DNA of 64,000 bases from Methylovirgula ligni (lineage in GTDB: Bacteria; Pseudomonadota; Alphaproteobacteria; Rhizobiales; Beijerinckiaceae): positions 2,604,001 to 2,668,000 of the forward strand of contig NZ_CP025086.1 in the NCBI RefSeq assembly GCF_004135935.1, given 5' to 3'. A model generated the notes under the pieces. That model did not search any database and was not told the DNA's origin. It worked only from the letters and a program-made list of their open reading frames with translations. The position numbers were made by a program, and so were the translations under genes. Of this stretch, positions 40,091 to 48,261 are shown in pieces. How positions within the stretch are numbered: the first letter of the stretch is position 1; every line of letters begins with the position of its first letter.

Positions 40091-41584
40091 TCAAATCCGC
40101 GCCGGCAAATCCTCTTCGTGCGCGAGGTTGCCGAAGCGCGTCATCTCCGCCTCGAAGGCGAGTTCGACGGTGCCGGTCGGCCCGTGGCGCTGCTTGCCGA
40201 TGATGATCTCGGCCTTGCCGAAGGCTTCCTCCATCTGCGCCTGCCAAGTCAAGAATTCTTCCGTGCCTTCGCGCGGCTGTTTATTCTTGAGATAATATTC
40301 CTCGCGATAGACGAACATCACCACGTCGGCGTCTTGTTCGATCGAACCCGATTCGCGCAGGTCCGAGAGTTGCGGCCGCTTGTCGTCGCGCGACTCGACC
40401 TGACGCGAAAGCTGCGACAAAGCCAGGATCGGCACGTTCAATTCCTTGGCGAGCGCCTTGAGCCCCGTCGTGATCTCGGTCACCTCCTGCACCCGGCTGT
40501 CGCTGCGCGTCTTCGAGGCCGAGAGCAATTGGATATAGTCGACGATGAGCAGGTCGAGTCCACGCTGGCGCTTCAGCCGCCGCGCGCGGGCGGCGAGCTG
40601 CGCGATGGAAATGCCGCCGGTCTGATCGATGAAGAAGGGCACGGACTGCATATCGCGTGCGGCCTGCGCGACGCGGTGGAACTCGGACTCGGAAATGTCG
40701 CCGCGGCGGATCTTGTGCGAGGGCACGGCCGCCTGCTCGGCGATGATACGTGTCGCCAATTGCTCGGCCGACATTTCGAGCGAGAAGAAGCCGACGATGC
40801 CGCCGTTCTTCGCCGCATGCGTGCCGTCCGGCCGCACCTCGAATTCATAGGCTTTCGCGACATTGAAGCCGATATTGGTGGCGAAGGCGGTTTTGCCCAT
40901 GCCCGGACGACCGGCGATAATCACGAGGTCCGAGGCCTGCAGGCCGCCAAGCTTGTTGTCGAGCTCGTAGAAGCCGCTGGCGAGGCCCGAGAGCCGCCCG
41001 TCGCGCTCCCAGGCTTTGGCGGCCATATCCACGGCGATCGCCAAAGTGTCGGAAAACCGCTGGAAGCCGCCGTCGTAGCGGCCGGCCTCGGCGATCGAAT
41101 AGAGCTTGCGTTCGGCGTCCTCGATCTGCGTGCGTGGCGAACTGCTGACCGGCGCGTCGAAGGCGCCATTGACCATATCCTCGCCGATGACGATGAGCTC
41201 GCGCCGCACTGCGAGATCGTGGATCATCCGGCCGTAATCGGCGGCGTTGATGATCGTCGTCGCCTCGGCCGCGAGCCGCGCCAGATATTGCGAGATGGTG
41301 ATTTCGCCGAGACTGTGCTCGCCGAGGAAGGTCTTCAGCGTGATCGGCGTCGCCAGCTTGCCCTCGCGGATGAGGCGGCTGGCGACATCGTAGATGCGCC
41401 GGTGCAATTCGTCGGAAAAATCCTCGACCTTGAGGAAGTCCGACACCCGGTCGAAGGCGTCGTTGTTGACCAGGATCGCGCCGAGCAGCGCCTGCTCCGC
41501 CTCGATATTGTGCGGCGGCACGCGATAGGCGGGCTCGCTGGGCTGCGCGGTGCGAACGGTGACTGGAAAGGTCGTGGCGGCCAT
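40091..41584 (-). CDS. dnaB: Replicative DNA helicase DnaB
   Basis: Hexameric helicase that unwinds DNA at the replication fork. The N-terminal domain (VPPHNIEAEQALLGAIL) binds primase; the RecA-like C-terminal domain has Walker A IAGRPGMGKTAFATN (K231), Walker B LLIVDYIQLL and LSQLSRQVESRDDKRP. 497 residues, with no intein. It follows rplI on the same strand, the common rpsF-rpsR-rplI-dnaB order. Confidence 0.97.
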   Translation of the reverse strand: MAATTFPVTVRTAQPSEPAYRVPPHNIEAEQALLGAILVNNDAFDRVSDFLKVEDFSDELHRRIYDVASRLIREGKLATPITLKTFLGEHSLGEITISQYLARLAAEATTIINAADYGRMIHDLAVRRELIVIGEDMVNGAFDAPVSSSPRTQIEDAERKLYSIAEAGRYDGGFQRFSDTLAIAVDMAAKAWERDGRLSGLASGFYELDNKLGGLQASDLVIIAGRPGMGKTAFATNIGFNVAKAYEFEVRPDGTHAAKNGGIVGFFSLEMSAEQLATRIIAEQAAVPSHKIRRGDISESEFHRVAQAARDMQSVPFFIDQTGGISIAQLAARARRLKRQRGLDLLIVDYIQLLSASKTRSDSRVQEVTEITTGLKALAKELNVPILALSQLSRQVESRDDKRPQLSDLRESGSIEQDADVVMFVYREEYYLKNKQPREGTEEFLTWQAQMEEAFGKAEIIIGKQRHGPTGTVELAFEAEMTRFGNLAHEEDLPARI

Positions 41585-41789
41585 GACGTCTGCGGCGAAT
41601 CACTTGCCCGAGAAAACCGGAGGACGCTCGTTCTCGCACGCGGTTTCGTCGGATTGGAATCAAATTCGCCGGGGCGCCGGACCCGTACCGCAATCCACAA
41701 AGCGAAAAGATTTTTGCGCTGTGTGCTGCCTAGCTCTGGACAGTCGCAATCTTGTCGATCCGCCCTCCGGGCGGCCGTCGGTTAGGCGA

Positions 41790-41818
41790 CATTGCGAGCC
41801 GCGACGCGGCTCGCAATG
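41790..41818. repeat. 29-bp palindrome between rplI and dnaB
   Basis: Perfect 14-bp arms (CATTGCGAGCCGCG and its complement) around a single A. It lies 9 bp after the rplI stop. A second hairpin, CCGCCC/GGGCGG, is at 41760-41774. With no T-run on either side it looks more like a repeated extragenic palindrome than a classical terminator, although it may slow transcription from rplI into dnaB. The rest of the 243-bp gap shows nothing. Confidence 0.6.
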
Positions 41819-41827
41819 ATAGGGGGC

Positions 41828-42391
41828 TTAGCCTTCTTCGCCGTTGGCCTCGGCAAGCGCCGCGCCGACTTCGAGGCCGAGTTCCTGGATCGTGGCCTCC
41901 TCGACGACGTTGACCGCCTCGCCCTTGGCCTGACGCTCGGCCTCCTGGGGCGAACGCGCGACGTTGATCACGATCTTCGTCTCGATTTCCGGATGCAGGT
42001 GCACTGCAATGTCGTGCAGGCCGAGCGTCTTGATCGGCGCCAGGAGCACGATCTGGTCGCGGGCGACCTTGAAGCCGCCGGCGCTCACCGCCTCGGCAAT
42101 GTCACGCGCCGAGACCGAGCCGTAGAGCTGGCCGGTTTCGCCCGCCTGCCGGATGATGACGAAGCTCTGACCCTCGAGCTTCTCGGCGACGGCGCTCGCC
42201 TCGCTCTTGAGCTGCAGGTTGTGGGCTTCGAGCTCGACCTTCTGGTCCTGGAAGCGCTTCTTGTTGGCTTCGGTCGCGCGCAGGGCTTTGCCAGTCGGCA
42301 GCAGGAAATTGCGCGCGTAGCCGTTCTTGACACGAACCGTGTCGCCCATCTGGCCGAGCTTGACGACGCGTTGGAGGAGAATGACGTCCAT
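41828..42391 (-). CDS. rplI: 50S ribosomal protein L9
   Basis: Large-subunit protein made of two globular domains joined by a long helix. The N-terminal domain has [25 protein letters not shown] split over its family pattern [13 protein letters not shown]. At 187 residues it has a 35-residue acidic tail beyond the usual 150, as in other alphaproteobacteria. It is part of the rpsF-rpsR-DUF2232-rplI run. Confidence 0.96.
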   Translation of the reverse strand: MDVILLQRVVKLGQMGDTVRVKNGYARNFLLPTGKALRATEANKKRFQDQKVELEAHNLQLKSEASAVAEKLEGQSFVIIRQAGETGQLYGSVSARDIAEAVSAGGFKVARDQIVLLAPIKTLGLHDIAVHLHPEIETKIVINVARSPQEAERQAKGEAVNVVEEATIQELGLEVGAALAEANGEEG

Positions 42392-42403
42392 GAGATCGTT
42401 CCT

Positions 42404-43465
42404 TCAGTTCAGTTCATTGCGGGGAACGGCGGCCGCTTCTTTGCGGTCGCGCAGGGAAAAGCCAGCTTCGATCAAGCCGAGCAGGGTGAAGGGCGCCAGC
42501 GACCAGGGCAGCAGCGGCACCATGACGAGATAGACGACGAAAAGCAGATTGTTGCGCAGCCGCAGGCCCTGCGTCACGACATGGATGACGGCGAGCCCTT
42601 GCAGCGCGAAAGCGGCGCCGAGCACGCTCGCCGCCAGGCTGGCGAGAAGACCGGCCGGGCCGCCAAGGAAGATGAGGCCGACGGCGGCGAAAAAGACCAG
42701 CGCGAGCAGGCGCGGCACGCGGAACTCGCGGGCGATGTTCGGCCAGGGCACTTGCAGGCGCTGCGAAATCTGGACGATGCGCCCGGCCAGCCACAGGTCG
42801 ATGAGAAAGACGACAAAGATGACGCCGGCGGCAACGGCGGGCAACGCCTTGGCCATGAAGCGCGCGATGGCGTCGATCTCGTTGCGGCGCAGCAGATCGG
42901 CGCCGGCCTCCTGTTTCATCACCGGCGTGATGTTGGTGGCGATCTTGTCGATCAGCGCGGCAAAATTCTCATGCTCGAGTACGAGCGTCGCAAGCACGCC
43001 CGCGACGATGAGAAAGGCGAAGATGGCGGTGGTGACGATGACAAGGCTGAGGCGCGAGCCGTCCTTGTCGCTTTTGGCCGGCGCGAAAGCGGCAAAGGGC
43101 AGAATCGGCACGCTGGGTGAGAGGCTCGCAAGCCGCGCCAGCCACCAGGAGGGCAGGCCCTCGCAGAGCACGAAGACGCCGCCGTTGAAGGCGGCGTTCA
43201 GGAAGGCGGCGGGGCTCAAATCCTGCGGGCTGGCGGCGACCAGCAAAGCCACGAGCGTAATGAACGCCGCGAGCACCGCGCCGAGCCCGGTGATATGGCC
43301 GAAGCCGATGGTCGCGATCATCAGCGGCAGCGGCGAAAGATAGGCAAGCATCAGCGCCGGCACCGACCCCTGGAAGGCCGCCAGCAAAAGCAACGTCGCG
43401 GCGAGGCCGCTACCGAAAGCGACCGCACCGCGATTGTCGGAGGTCTGTGCCTGCTTCTTTGCCAT
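42404..43465 (-). CDS. DUF2232 family membrane protein
   Basis: Polytopic inner-membrane protein of 353 residues, with about eight hydrophobic helices (YybS-like). Membership of the DUF2232 family rests on the position between rpsR and rplI, where this family always stands in alphaproteobacteria, and on the overall helix pattern. Its function is unknown; a link to ribosome or membrane biology is suggested only by gene order. Confidence 0.85.
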   Translation of the reverse strand: MAKKQAQTSDNRGAVAFGSGLAATLLLLAAFQGSVPALMLAYLSPLPLMIATIGFGHITGLGAVLAAFITLVALLVAASPQDLSPAAFLNAAFNGGVFVLCEGLPSWWLARLASLSPSVPILPFAAFAPAKSDKDGSRLSLVIVTTAIFAFLIVAGVLATLVLEHENFAALIDKIATNITPVMKQEAGADLLRRNEIDAIARFMAKALPAVAAGVIFVVFLIDLWLAGRIVQISQRLQVPWPNIAREFRVPRLLALVFFAAVGLIFLGGPAGLLASLAASVLGAAFALQGLAVIHVVTQGLRLRNNLLFVVYLVMVPLLPWSLAPFTLLGLIEAGFSLRDRKEAAAVPRNELN

Positions 43466-43593
43466 CGTCGAGCTGTCCCGCCTTGCGCGGTTAGGGATTT
43501 TCGTCCCAGCCGAGCCGCCGGGCTGGGCCGGCGGCTTTATGCGTCGAGTATCAGAGTGTTTTCGAGCGAAGAAAACACGTCAAAATGAAGATC

Positions 43594-43842
43594 CTAGCGG
43601 ATCACGTAAGGCAGCAATCCAAGGAAGCGGGACCGCTTGATCGCCTTCGCCAGCTCACGCTGCTTTTTGGCCGAGACGGCGGTGATGCGCGAGGGCACGA
43701 TCTTGCCGCGCTCGGAAATGTAGCGCGAGAGCAGCCGCGTATCCTTGTAATCGATCTTCGGCGCGTTCGGGCCGGAGAAAGGGCAGGTCTTGCGGCGGCG
43801 GAAGAAGGGGCGCCGGGCGGGCGTTGCAGCGGTTGTCGACAT
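43594..43842 (-). CDS. rpsR: 30S ribosomal protein S18
   Basis: Small-subunit protein that pairs with S6 on 16S rRNA. 82 residues; [31 protein letters not shown] and the basic [17 protein letters not shown] are the family hallmarks. ATG 43842 is used: it overlaps the rpsF stop (TGATG) and GGAGG lies 6 nt upstream; a GTG at 43845 is one codon earlier. Confidence 0.97.
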   Translation of the reverse strand: MSTTAATPARRPFFRRRKTCPFSGPNAPKIDYKDTRLLSRYISERGKIVPSRITAVSAKKQRELAKAIKRSRFLGLLPYVIR

Positions 43843-44276
43843 CACAAACCTCCTTCTTCGACGGCGGCGTCATCGCGCGGGCGGCGCGGGCCACGGTCGG
43901 GACGGGGGCCGCCACGGCCGCCGCGGTCACCACGATCGCCACGATCATCGTCGTCGCGCTTGCGCAGCATGGCCGAGGGGCCAGCTTCCAGTTCCTCGAC
44001 GCGGACGGTCAGGAAGCGCAGGATGTCCTCATTGAGACCTTCCTGCCGCTCAAGCTCGTTCAGCGCGGCGGAAGGCGCATCGATGTTGAGCAGGGTGAAA
44101 TGCGCCTTGCGGTTCTTCTTGATGCGATAGGCGACGGACTTGACGCCCCAATATTCGGTCTTCTCGACCTTGCCGCCCAGCGTCTCGATGACGCCTTTGA
44201 ATTGCTCGGCGAGAGCCTCCACCTGCTGGGCGGAGACGTCCTGGCGAGCAAGAAAAACATGCTCGTAGAGAGCCAT
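43842..44276 (-). CDS. rpsF: 30S ribosomal protein S6
   Basis: S6 of the small-subunit platform, partner of S18. The fold spans residues 1 to about 95 ([18 protein letters not shown], then [22 protein letters not shown]). The C-terminal 45 residues are an Arg/Asp/Gly-rich tail ([13 protein letters not shown]), longer than in E. coli and lacking its poly-Glu. The start at 44276 has AGGAAAGG upstream. A strong promoter and a 230-nt structured leader precede it. Confidence 0.96.
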   Translation of the reverse strand: MALYEHVFLARQDVSAQQVEALAEQFKGVIETLGGKVEKTEYWGVKSVAYRIKKNRKAHFTLLNIDAPSAALNELERQEGLNEDILRFLTVRVEELEAGPSAMLRKRDDDDRGDRGDRGGRGGPRPDRGPRRPRDDAAVEEGGL

Positions 44277-44506
44277 GATCTTGCCTTTCCTGTTTGCGCG
44301 GCCGGCGCAGAGCCCTTCGAGCCCCGGAAAGGCTCGAATGAACGAAGGCGGAGACACGGGAAGATGAATTTTGGAAAATTCCGCGTATCGTTTTTTCGCA
44401 TCTTCTTGGTCCAAAAAGCCTTGCAGCTTTCTGGGACGATGCGCGATACGCCTTCCGTACAGCCCCCGGCCGAAGCCGCTGGCCGCGAGCCCTCGGCTCG
44501 CGGGAA
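44277..44506 (-). ncRNA. Probable structured rpsF leader (S6:S18 control region)
   Basis: About 230 nt from the predicted transcription start to rpsF, without a gene. As RNA it can form a 9-bp stem with a 3-nt loop at 44483-44503 (CCGCGAGCC/GGCTCGCGG) and another of 9 bp with a 6-nt loop at 44411-44434 (CCAGAAAGC pairing GCUUUUUGG). Leaders that bind the S6:S18 complex are known before rpsF in many bacteria; I could not confirm their conserved CCG bulge here. Confidence 0.45.
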
Positions 44507-44512
44507 GGGCGC

Positions 44513-44540
44513 TTTATACGCATATCGGCGGCGAAATCAA
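44513..44540 (-). promoter_or_regulatory. Promoter of the rpsF operon
   Basis: On the minus strand TTGATT (44540-44535), 16 bp, then TATAAA (44518-44513). This is one of the best promoter matches in the window. Transcription would start near 44506. Confidence 0.65.
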
Positions 44541-44606
44541 GGAAAGTTGCGCCCCTGTTGCCCCGGGAGCCTAGGTTCTCACCCGCGCCGGCGGTATCAT
44601 CAGCGC

Positions 44607-44894
44607 ATGGCAATTTCGATTGACCGAATCCGCGGCGCGCTCCCGGGCCTGGCGATGGTCGTCGCCTTTGGCAGCCTGACGGGAGGCCCGGCATGGGCGC
44701 AGAGCCAGAATGGCTATGGCTTGAACGATCTCAAGCCGTACGCCGGGACGCTGGACGCGCCCGCGCAAGCGTCCAAAGCACCGAGTTCCGCCGCGACCGC
44801 CGCTTCCCGGGATAAACCGCCGCCGGGCAGCGCCCCGATCGTCAGCCTGCACATGTTCGGCGGCGCTTTTGTCAATAGCCGAATCGGGCGGTAG
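44607..44894 (+). CDS. Small secreted protein of unknown function
   Basis: 95 residues from ATG 44607. A signal peptide (1-29, ending GPAWAQ) is followed by SQNGYGLNDLKPYAGTLDAP, a Ser/Ala/Pro-rich middle and the end MFGGAFVNSRIGR. No known domain. The clear signal peptide and cleavage site support it, but the ribosome site is weak. It could be a lone envelope protein. Confidence 0.5.
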   Translation: MAISIDRIRGALPGLAMVVAFGSLTGGPAWAQSQNGYGLNDLKPYAGTLDAPAQASKAPSSAATAASRDKPPPGSAPIVSLHMFGGAFVNSRIGR

Positions 44895-44932
44895 CAGACG
44901 GCGCGGGCGCCGCCTGCCCAAAGCGCCGATTC

Positions 44933-45157
44933 TTACATGGCGCTGGCTTTGTTGTGCTTGCAGGCCGAGCGGAATTTCTTGCGCGCCTTGCCGTGCAGAC
45001 CCTTGGCATCGGCTTCCTTGGAACATTCGATCGACTTGGCCGAATGGGTGACGGCAGGCTTGGCTGCGGGCGCCGTCGTGGTGCTCTGCGCCAGAACCGG
45101 CGACACGCCGAAGCCGGCGAGGGCAGCGACAAGCGCGAACGTCGAAAGTTTTTTCAT
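44933..45157 (-). CDS. Small secreted PsiF-repeat protein
   Basis: 74-residue exported protein. The ATG at 45157 has GGAGGT upstream. A signal peptide (1-24, ending SPVLAQ) is followed by a Thr/Ala/Pro-rich linker and one PsiF-type repeat with Cys residues 20 apart around AKGLHGKARKKF. It shares the spacing and the LHG core with the two repeats of the protein at 21724-21972. Role unknown; the E. coli family member is induced by phosphate starvation. Confidence 0.82.
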   Translation of the reverse strand: MKKLSTFALVAALAGFGVSPVLAQSTTTAPAAKPAVTHSAKSIECSKEADAKGLHGKARKKFRSACKHNKASAM

Positions 45158-45289
45158 CAAGACCTCCTCAAAGAGTGGCGAATTCCCGCCACGAAACCAG
45201 GAGGCGGACATTCTTCCCCGCCAGATGAACGTCTGGTGAAATTTCCACCCCTGCGCGGCAATACTTTCAGGAGGCCGCAACGCCTGTGC

Positions 45290-45703
45290 TCAAAGGCACG
45301 GCCCCCATTCGCCGGTTTCGCGAATGCGCCAGGATTTCAATCCTGCCTTGGCGACGACCGTGCGTCCGGTCTTGGCGATAGCGACGAGATGCTTGAAGAC
45401 GAGCGGATTGCGCCAGGCGAAGGGCTTATCCGGATCGCAGACGGCGCGATATTCGTCGGTGTCGTCATCTTCCATGAGAATCGTCCCGACGCGGTCCGGC
45501 CGCAATTGCGGGCTCAGGCCGCGGTCGCTCTTCCACAAGCAGATGTAATCGCGGCAGACATCCGGCCGCGAATTGTAGATGGCACAGCCGGAACCGGCGA
45601 CGCAGTTCGGGCACAAAGGTCCAGCCGGTTTATTCAGTTCTTCTATATCGAGCACTTTGCAGCACATATTGCAGGCGCCGCAGGCTTTACCGGGTATGTC
45701 CAT
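45290..45703 (-). CDS. YkgJ-type cysteine cluster protein
   Basis: 137-residue protein with the N-terminal motif CGACNMCCKVLDI, then CPNCVAGSGCAIYNSRPDVCRDY, eight Cys in 43 residues that fit a zinc- or iron-sulfur-binding cluster of the YkgJ/CxxCxxCC family. The C-terminal half is a globular segment without known motifs. Function unknown. Divergent from fabD, with 168 bp between starts. Confidence 0.85.
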   Translation of the reverse strand: MDIPGKACGACNMCCKVLDIEELNKPAGPLCPNCVAGSGCAIYNSRPDVCRDYICLWKSDRGLSPQLRPDRVGTILMEDDDTDEYRAVCDPDKPFAWRNPLVFKHLVAIAKTGRTVVAKAGLKSWRIRETGEWGPCL

Positions 45704-45871
45704 ATTCAGTTTTTGCTCCGCTTGCCGCGGGATTTGCAAGCTTTCGCATCTTGCCGCGCCGCAGCGGCGAGGCAAATGAAATTCCGCGCGGAAGGCCGCC
45801 ATCACCAGGAAAACTTGACACGGCGGAGCGTCGGTGCCAGTCGCACGCCGGATAAGGCGCGGACAGGTAGC

Positions 45872-46831
45872 ATGGCGAAAGCATTTGTATTTCCGGGGCA
45901 GGGGTCTCAGGCCGTCGGCATGGGCAAAGCTCTGGCCGAGGCTTTCGCGCCGGCTCGCGCGGTCTTTGCCGAAGTCGACGACGCGCTGCACCAGAAGCTC
46001 TCGACGCTGATGTTCGAGGGGCCGGAAGCGGAACTGACTTTGACCGCCAATGCGCAGCCGGCACTCATGGCGACGAGCCTCGCAGTCGTCCGGGTGCTGG
46101 AAGCGGAAGCGGGTCTTGATCTTTCCCGGGATGCGGCCTTCGTTGCCGGTCATTCGCTCGGCGAATATTCGGCGCTCGCTGCGGCCGGAGCCTTCTCGAT
46201 TGCGGATGCAGCCAGGCTGCTGCGCAAACGCGGCACGGCGATGCAGCAGGCTGTGCCGGTCGGAGCCGGGGCGATGGCGGCGCTGATCGGGCTCGATCTC
46301 GAAGGCGCCCGCGCCGTGGCGGATGAGGCGCAGCGCCAATCGGGCGAGGTTTGCGCCGTCGCCAATGACAATGGCGGCGGCCAGGTCGTGATTTCCGGCG
46401 CGAAAGCCGCGGTCGATGCGGCGATCGAGATCGCCAAGACCAAAGGCGTGCGCCGGGCTGTGCCGCTCGCCGTCTCCGCGCCGTTTCATTGCCCTTTGAT
46501 GCAGCCCGCCGCGGAGGCGATGGCGGCGGCGCTGGCGGAGGTTGAGATCAAGCGGCCGAAAGTGCCGCTTGTCGCCAATGTGCTTGCCGCGCCGGTCGTG
46601 GAGCCGCAGGAGATCCGCTGCCGGCTTGTCGAACAGGTGACGGGCACCGTGCGCTGGCGCGAGAGCGTCATCTATATGGCGCAGCATGGGGCGACGATCT
46701 TCGTCGAACTCGGGTCCGGCAAGGTGTTGACCGGGCTGCTGAAGCGCATTGTCGCCGAGGCGGAAGGAATTGCCGTCGGTACGCCGGACGAGATTTCCGC
46801 CTACCAATCCATTTTGGCGCAGAAAGTTTGA
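45872..46831 (+). CDS. fabD: Malonyl-CoA:ACP transacylase
   Basis: Loads malonyl groups onto ACP to start each round of fatty acid synthesis. The active-site Ser is S95 (VAGHSLGEYS), the partner His H206 (APFHCPLM), and the N-terminus has FVFPGQGSQAVGMG. ATG 45872 gives 319 residues. It leads the fabD-fabG-acpP-fabF run; plsX and fabH, often upstream, are not here. Confidence 0.97.
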   Translation: MAKAFVFPGQGSQAVGMGKALAEAFAPARAVFAEVDDALHQKLSTLMFEGPEAELTLTANAQPALMATSLAVVRVLEAEAGLDLSRDAAFVAGHSLGEYSALAAAGAFSIADAARLLRKRGTAMQQAVPVGAGAMAALIGLDLEGARAVADEAQRQSGEVCAVANDNGGGQVVISGAKAAVDAAIEIAKTKGVRRAVPLAVSAPFHCPLMQPAAEAMAAALAEVEIKRPKVPLVANVLAAPVVEPQEIRCRLVEQVTGTVRWRESVIYMAQHGATIFVELGSGKVLTGLLKRIVAEAEGIAVGTPDEISAYQSILAQKV

Positions 46832-46840
46832 GGACCGCCC

Positions 46841-47578
46841 ATGTTTGATCTTTCCGGCCGCACGGCTCTCGTGACCGGCGCCAGCGGCGGCCTCGGCTCG
46901 GCGATCGCGCGTGCGCTGCACCAGCAGGGCGCAACCGTGACGCTTTCCGGCACCCGCAAGGAGGCGCTCGATGCCCTGGCCGCCGAACTCAAGGAGCGCG
47001 TTCACGTCGAGTCGAGCGACCTTTCCGATCCCGAAGCCGTCGAGAAACTGGTGCCGGCAGCCGAGGCGGCGATGGGGCATCTGGACATTCTCATCAACAA
47101 TGCCGGTCTGACCCGCGACGGGCTGATCTTGCGCATGAAGGACGCCGATTGGGACCTTGTTCTGGCGGTCAATCTCACCGCATCGTTCCGCCTTGCCCGC
47201 GCCGCGCTGAAATCGATGGTGAAGCGCCGTTTCGGCCGCGTCATCAGCATCACGTCGGTCGTCGGCGTGACGGGCAATCCCGGCCAGTCGAATTATGCCG
47301 CCTCGAAGGCCGGGATCATCGGCCTCTCGAAGAGCCTCGCCCGCGAGGTCGCGGCCCGCAATATCACCGTCAACTGTGTCGCGCCGGGGTTTATCGAAAG
47401 CCCGATGACCGATGTGCTGACCGAGGCGCAGAAGGCCGCGATTCTGTCCGGCGTGCCAATGGGCCGTCTCGGCGCGGCCTCGGAAATCGCCGCGGCGGTC
47501 GTCTATCTGGCCAGTTCCGAGGCCGCCTATGTCACCGGAGAAACCCTTCATGTGAACGGCGGAATGGCAATGAATTGA
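46841..47578 (+). CDS. fabG: 3-oxoacyl-ACP reductase FabG
   Basis: Reduces 3-ketoacyl-ACP with NADPH in fatty acid elongation. SDR fold of 245 residues: TGASGGLG (12-19), NNAG, and active site S139, Y152 and K156 (SNYAASKAG). It begins 9 bp after fabD, so the two are co-transcribed. A gap of 269 bp to acpP suggests that acpP has its own promoter. Confidence 0.97.
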   Translation: MFDLSGRTALVTGASGGLGSAIARALHQQGATVTLSGTRKEALDALAAELKERVHVESSDLSDPEAVEKLVPAAEAAMGHLDILINNAGLTRDGLILRMKDADWDLVLAVNLTASFRLARAALKSMVKRRFGRVISITSVVGVTGNPGQSNYAASKAGIIGLSKSLAREVAARNITVNCVAPGFIESPMTDVLTEAQKAAILSGVPMGRLGAASEIAAAVVYLASSEAAYVTGETLHVNGGMAMN

Positions 47579-47799
47579 GGGTGTTAAAGCGCTCGGATGG
47601 CTTTGCCGGACGGCTCTCGCCAACCCAGATGAAGTATGTTACCAACTTCTTACTCGCAGGTCGTTAAGCCGCTTCCTGCGCCGGACCCCGGAGAGCTCAT
47701 TCGCGTTTGAATGCGTGGAGTCCGCCGGGGGATTTCCCAAGGAATGTAGTCAGGCGACGAAGGCATTAGCTTTCGGGGGGCTTGATTTCGGACGTACTT

Positions 47800-47828
47800 T
47801 TGATAACGGCTGGCACCAGTTTTAAAAA
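47800..47828 (+). promoter_or_regulatory. Candidate acpP promoter
   Basis: TTGATA at 47800-47805, 17 bp, TAAAAA at 47823-47828. The leader would be only about 14 nt, so the true promoter may be a different one in the 269-bp fabG-acpP gap. Confidence 0.3.
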
Positions 47829-47847
47829 TAAGGACGAAGGATCAAAC

Positions 47848-48090
47848 ATGAGTGATGTCGCCGAGCGCGTGAAGAAAATTGTTATCGAGCATCTCGGCGT
47901 CGACGCCGACAAGGTCACTGACGACGCGAACTTTATCGAAGACCTCGGGGCTGACTCGCTCGATACGGTTGAACTCGTGATGGCCTTCGAAGAAGAGTTT
48001 GGCGTCGAGATCCCGGACGATGCGGCCGAGTCGATCGTCACTGTGGGCGATGCGGTCCGCTTCCTGGACAAGGCCACGGCGGCAAGCTGA
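47848..48090 (+). CDS. acpP: Acyl carrier protein
   Basis: Carries growing acyl chains on a phosphopantetheine arm. 80 residues, strongly acidic, with attachment Ser S37 in the motif [14 protein letters not shown] 47848 has AAGGA-rich sequence before it. It serves FabD, FabG, FabF, FabZ and LpxD, all encoded in this window. Confidence 0.98.
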   Translation: MSDVAERVKKIVIEHLGVDADKVTDDANFIEDLGADSLDTVELVMAFEEEFGVEIPDDAAESIVTVGDAVRFLDKATAAS

Positions 48091-48261
48091 TCCGCTCTCC
48101 GGTGCCGGCTGCGGCGGATTTTCGCGCTGCCGCCCGGCGCCTTCATACAGCATCAACTTTCCCCAGTTTTCTCGCGTCGATTTTGCGGTTTGCAAACACG
48201 GCGCGGCAATGAAATAGAAACCACGCGGGTTGCGAAGCCCGTCAGGAGTGGACGATCTGCG

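Noticed and set aside
40076-41785. 569-codon plus-strand frame opposite dnaB
   Set aside because: Shadow of dnaB; DnaB carries intact Walker motifs on the other strand.
45704-47623. N-terminal continuation of the YkgJ-type frame opposite fabD and fabG
   Set aside because: The true protein begins at the ATG at 45703; upstream codons are the antisense of fabD and fabG.
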